Shown here one piece after another: positions 60,401 through 64,000 of a stretch of DNA of 64,000 bases (position 1 is its first letter; each line of letters opens with the position of its first letter). The stretch spans positions 8,062,501-8,126,500 of the forward strand of contig CM040101.1 of assembly GCA_022496805.1 (NCBI GenBank), in the 5' to 3' direction. Under the pieces are notes generated by a model. The model was not told where the DNA came from and ran no database searches. It saw only the letters and a program-made list of their open reading frames with translations. Origin of the DNA: Pohlia nutans (Eukaryota > Streptophyta > Bryopsida > Bryales > Mniaceae). The position numbers and the translations under genes were made by a program.

Positions 60401-63400
60401 TTTGGATTCAAAATTATGCAAAGCCAAAATTTTCAAAATGCTCAATGAAACCATGCAGTTTAAATGACGAGAAAAAACTACCCATCCCACAATGGGATAT
60501 GGTACGAGTGTGATCCCATTGTGGAAAATGACCCAAGTACCAGCTAGTTCAATTCCTGTGCTATGTTTGACTCAACATGAGCTTGAAGAGATTATGGACA
60601 AGATCGTAGTTCCCTTCTCATAACTGTCTAGTAAGACTGCATGTCACTTTTGGAGGGAATCTAGAAAATTACCTATATATTAACCAAGTCAACTGGATAT
60701 CGACAACTAAATTCTATGTTCCGTATTGTATATTCCATAAAGATTCAAAGTAGGTTTGCCCTACTCGACCACTAGACAAAGTGTCAAAAATGAGATTGAA
60801 GACGTCCAGTAGACCTCCACGTCTGTCAAACACGCAAGAATATGCCTGGATTCGAATTATAAGCTAGCAACACTCAACAGTTCAGGATTCTTTACTGGTG
60901 TTTAGTTTAAGAACGCACATGCCTGTTTACACTATTCAAGCATATTTACGGTTCAGAAGTCAACTGTTCACAGACATTTCCACTTTTGGAAGTCAACTGT
61001 TCACAGACATTTCCACTTTTGGAAGTCAACTGTTCACTTTCGGAAGTCAACTGCGTACTGTTCACACGTTCACGTGAGGGATAGATCAGACCAATGGTTA
61101 TCAAGCATCCAGCTTGTAGATACCGGATTATTTTTGGAACCGTCCACGTTAGATTCTGAAGTGAGTTCGTTAATAGTAGGACAATCTCCCAAAATGCCAA
61201 GCATAAGTTCCGGACCAACTTACCAACAGCTCGAAAGGCAGTTACTGTCGAAAAAGTACTATTGAAAATGGGAAAAGCAGAGAACGCCGAACGATTTAAA
61301 GGCAAAAGGAGTTCTGAACTTAGCCATCCACTAGTACAAAAGGTGACACTGTATAGGGAGATGCCCAGGCATGTGGTGCCCAATTCTTCACATGCATAGT
61401 GATTTTGCCTGGGAGCACCATCTTTCCTACTGGCGATCATTTTACTGAGTCTACCTACAGTTATCTATATGGGCCTAAATTTAGACATGGAAACTCTTTA
61501 GAGTTTAGACAGTTAGTGAGTCAGAAATTTCAGTCAAAAGAAGCTTCTCACGTAATTGATCACGAAGAGAGTACTGATCCAACCTCTACGGCTCTACCAG
61601 GAGTGACGATTTCTGGAAATTGCTTTCGTATGGGTTGACAATTAAGGATTTCCACGCAATCAGATTGGTTTTCAGGTTCTACATTAGAGCTCTAAAATCT
61701 AGGATTCGTATAAATCTAAGAATTCCGGTGTCTCAAACTGCTCCAATTGTACATAAGCATCTCATACCGCTTGGATTCCTAGCTGAGAGTACTTTTCGGA
61801 TTGCTTCGAATTTTTGAAATAAAAACAGCAATGCACATAATATGACTATAGAAAATTTCATTGTATATGGCACAAAATTTAGGAAACCTATTTTTTTCTT
61901 AAGAAATGCACACAACCTAATTTTTTGGGGTCCTTTTTGGTTTGTAATCTATTATATAATTCATAGTGGTGCATACACACCCTGCGACCGGAACAGTCAT
62001 TCCAAGCAGCGAGCACATGCACACGCTTACCTAGTTAGCACAGACCACATGTACATGAGGACAGTTCCAACAGTTCCAGACTCCAGAGAACCATGCACTT
62101 CTGCTGCTAAAATTGTCATGATAAACTCCAACACAAGACAGTGGTTTCAAATGTAAAAAAATGCGGAAATGACTGTTTAACTAACAAGTGAATAAGTCGG
62201 GAGTTTTAATCAAATTTCATGTGACCATACTCATTCCAACCCGATCAAATAATCAATCAAGACACACCAGGAGAATCGAGAGGTTCAAAAATTGTGAGCT
62301 AAGAGGGGTAAATGTGAAAGAAAAAAGATGACTAATGCGAAAGAAATTGAATCCCCTCTTAGTCTAAAATTAGACTGGGCGAATTGCCACGAGCCTCCCA
62401 GTGACAATGAGATAGTTTGGATGGGAAATAATAGAACGTCAAGAGGGAGGAGAGAGGAGAGGATATGTGTGAGAAAGTTACCAAACTTCCAGCGCGCCTG
62501 CACGAGTGCCAGCTGCGGGTTCTGACTGAGGAAGGGAATGGTGCGCATCAGAAAATCCGGCTCCGGCTGAAAGTCGGCATCGAACATGGCGACGTGTTCA
62601 CACGTCCGAACATACGGGTGCATCATGCCCTGCCGCAACGCGCCTGCTTTGTATCCCTTCCTGTTGGGACGTGTTTCATACTTTATGTTGATGCCCTTGC
62701 TCGCCCACCGTTGGACTTCAGTCTGCACCAGTTCCTGCATGGCCCAATCAAAACCAAGAGAATTTTCAGTCAAAGAAATTCATCGCATGCCTTGAATCCA
62801 GTAAGCTAGCACATTGAAAACTTTCACAAGCTTTGTTGGCTCGAGGGAAACAAAGCCAATTGCTATGCTGAAGTCAGAAAATTTGAGTACTTTTTTTCTG
62901 TGCAGTGATTGTTTCCACTCCAAAACCGAGCTCTGGTTCTTAAACAGCACTCGTTTGGCTTACACAACTAGGATTACACATTGAATGCTACATTTGTTAG
63001 CAACTTTAGGGGAGTAGCTATAACATCACGGTTTTTAAATGTTACTTAACAACCTGTAACGTTACTTGAGTTACTCCACAATGTTGCCTGAGTTAGTTCT
63101 CTACATTGCTTGAGATACTCTGCTAATAAATGTTGCACACAGTGTATGATCCTAGTAGTGCAATAATTTCATAATTACATTTCAGTCACCCAGCTAAAAC
63201 CTCAGATCTACACCACTCCTCGTTTCTGGAGCTTTGGACATTAAGCATCCCAACTTTGACGCTCGAAAACTCGCCATTCTAACGAATAATGCAATAACAG
63301 AGTGTACATAACAATCTCTTTGGAGCTGCATTACAAAAGTAACAGAGGCTCTGGGCGAGAGACCTTGATTGAGGGATCAGTGGAGTCGTCCAGCACTTGA

Positions 63401-64000
63401 ATGATGATTCGATCTGCAGGCCATTGCAGACCACAGACCGCCTGTATGGAGAGATGATAAACCTGTGGATGACAACAACAACGAGCTCAATGTACGTCAG
63501 GAAAACAAATCAACTGTACTGTAATTGGCAGGGTCTGAAAACAGATCTGAAACCTTAACCCCTAAGCGTCCAAAAGGACCAAATTTCTCAACGCAACGGT
63601 GACATTTTCTCCTCTTGACCTCGGTTTTCTGATTGCAATACATCATTTTAAAGCTCTTGTTCTATACTACAAGATCAACAGTGTTGATCGCGTCAAACTG
63701 AAGTCATTTTCACGCAAATAAATTATTTGCAGCAGGGGGTCCAATTTTCCTACAATACAGAAAATACATAAAGGACGCTTAAGGGTTAATGCACCACCAG
63801 TTGTACGTACCTCGCGTTCATTGAACATAGGAATCTGCACAAGCACCATGGGATACTTGGCGTCCAAATCGTCCTTGATGGGCTGGAACTTGTAGACGGA
63901 CTCGGGAGTGCGCCCCAGCAGTTTGACGATCACTGTGAAGCCGCACATGAAGATGTTCTCCACGAACAACAAAGTGACCATCATCAGGCACACGTTGATG
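57467..64000 (-). CDS. CSLA: Cellulose synthase-like A (glucomannan 4-beta-mannosyltransferase), 5' end outside window
   Basis: Exons: >64000-63811, 63462-63364, 62734-62482, 60124-59563, 58571-58332, 57629-57467; frames join exactly to 501 residues plus stop, roughly 30-50 short of a full CSLA. This GT2 enzyme makes the (gluco)mannan backbone from GDP-mannose/GDP-glucose in the Golgi. Visible landmarks: an N-terminal membrane segment, [57 protein letters not shown], the QQHRW product-binding motif, a multi-span region ([34 protein letters not shown]), and a last exon encoding [18 protein letters not shown] and GTFLPS at the C-terminus. All GT2 catalytic residues are intact. The segment after VTEKLGN differs from the usual Lys/Arg-rich loop. 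Introns carry a CACTA element and a TTAA element. Confidence 0.95.
57730..58047. mobile_element. Non-autonomous CACTA element in the last CSLA intron, 318 bp
   Basis: The left CACTAGTTGAAACA and the inverse of the right end CACTAGTAGAAACA match with one change. Subterminal 'tagactag'/'ctagtcta' words occur inside the right half, as in other CACTA elements. The 3-bp flanks (TAC, CCC) do not match, so the target duplication is lost or mutated. It sits within intron 57630-58331. Confidence 0.72.
60125..62481 (-). other. Long CSLA intron (2.36 kb)
   Basis: Bounded by a GT donor after the ARWKFG-coding exon and an AG acceptor before the exon starting VNGDECLL. It is by far the longest intron of this gene. 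Bases 60955-61060 hold ~2.5 copies of a 33-bp tandem repeat starting 'aagtcaactgttcacagaca'. A CACTA-like end (CACTAGTACAAAAGG) at ~61331 has no visible partner. Confidence 0.7.
63555..63789. mobile_element. TTAA-flanked (piggyBac-like) MITE in a CSLA intron, 235 bp
   Basis: Ends are TTAACCCCTAAGCGTCC and the inverse of TTAACCCTTAAGCGTCC, one difference in 17. It makes up two thirds of the 348-bp intron 63463-63810; without it the intron would be ~113 bp. Its right end lies 21 bp from the donor splice site. Confidence 0.9.

Noticed and set aside
61328..61350. CACTA terminus CACTAGTACAAAAGG in a CSLA intron
   Set aside because: No matching inverse end or 3-bp flank was seen.

Overview
This is nuclear DNA from a green plant, almost certainly a land plant. 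The evidence is a plastid-type DUF1230 (CGLD27/Ycf36) gene with a transit-peptide-like N-terminus, a TEBICHI/POLQ-type helicase with 15 spliceable exons, a large single-exon F-box gene and a CSLA (glucomannan synthase) gene, all set in AT-rich intergenic DNA full of small DNA transposons. I see no Gypsy or Copia polyprotein. TTAA-flanked (piggyBac-like) elements and a Tc1-type DD34E transposase suggest a non-seed plant such as a bryophyte-grade lineage, but the species is an inference I cannot confirm.

Layout. 0.15-2.8 kb (minus): a complete six-exon CGLD27-like gene; all introns are phase 0, and three copies of a ~240-bp tandem repeat lie upstream. 4.3-26.5 kb: gene-free AT-rich DNA with TTAA elements, a 2.75-kb element with 46-bp inverted termini, a tRNA-like SINE head, minisatellites, a ~160-bp satellite and nested CACTA/TTAA insertions. 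27.2-35.3 kb (plus): a POLQ/TEBICHI-type superfamily 2 helicase, assembled as 15 exons that join in frame into ~1495 residues; no polymerase half is visible. 35.7-37.0 kb: a Tc1-type transposon with intact ends and a transposase broken by one stop codon. 38.8-40.3 kb (minus): an F-box gene. 41.9-47.4 kb: a second, same-orientation copy of the repeat block at 19.9-25.7 kb. 49.6-52.3 kb: a GC-richer island with a decayed pogo/Tigger-like transposase. 52.9-57.1 kb: TTAA and foldback elements and a stray fragment of the POLQ exon. 57.5-64.0 kb (minus): a CSLA gene whose 5' end runs off the window.

The host genes belong to unrelated processes (plastid function, theta-type DNA repair, ubiquitin ligase substrate choice, cell-wall mannan synthesis), so there is no operon-like system. 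The coherent story is the mobile-element landscape. TTAA-flanked elements with consensus ends TTAACCCCTAAACGTCC recur at least eight times, two of them inside introns of host genes. Two nested insertions can be checked against empty sites in the duplicated block. A fragment of the POLQ exon has been copied 26 kb away. Exon boundaries were placed by reading GT/AG sites, frame and family similarity by eye; no alignment or database search was run.
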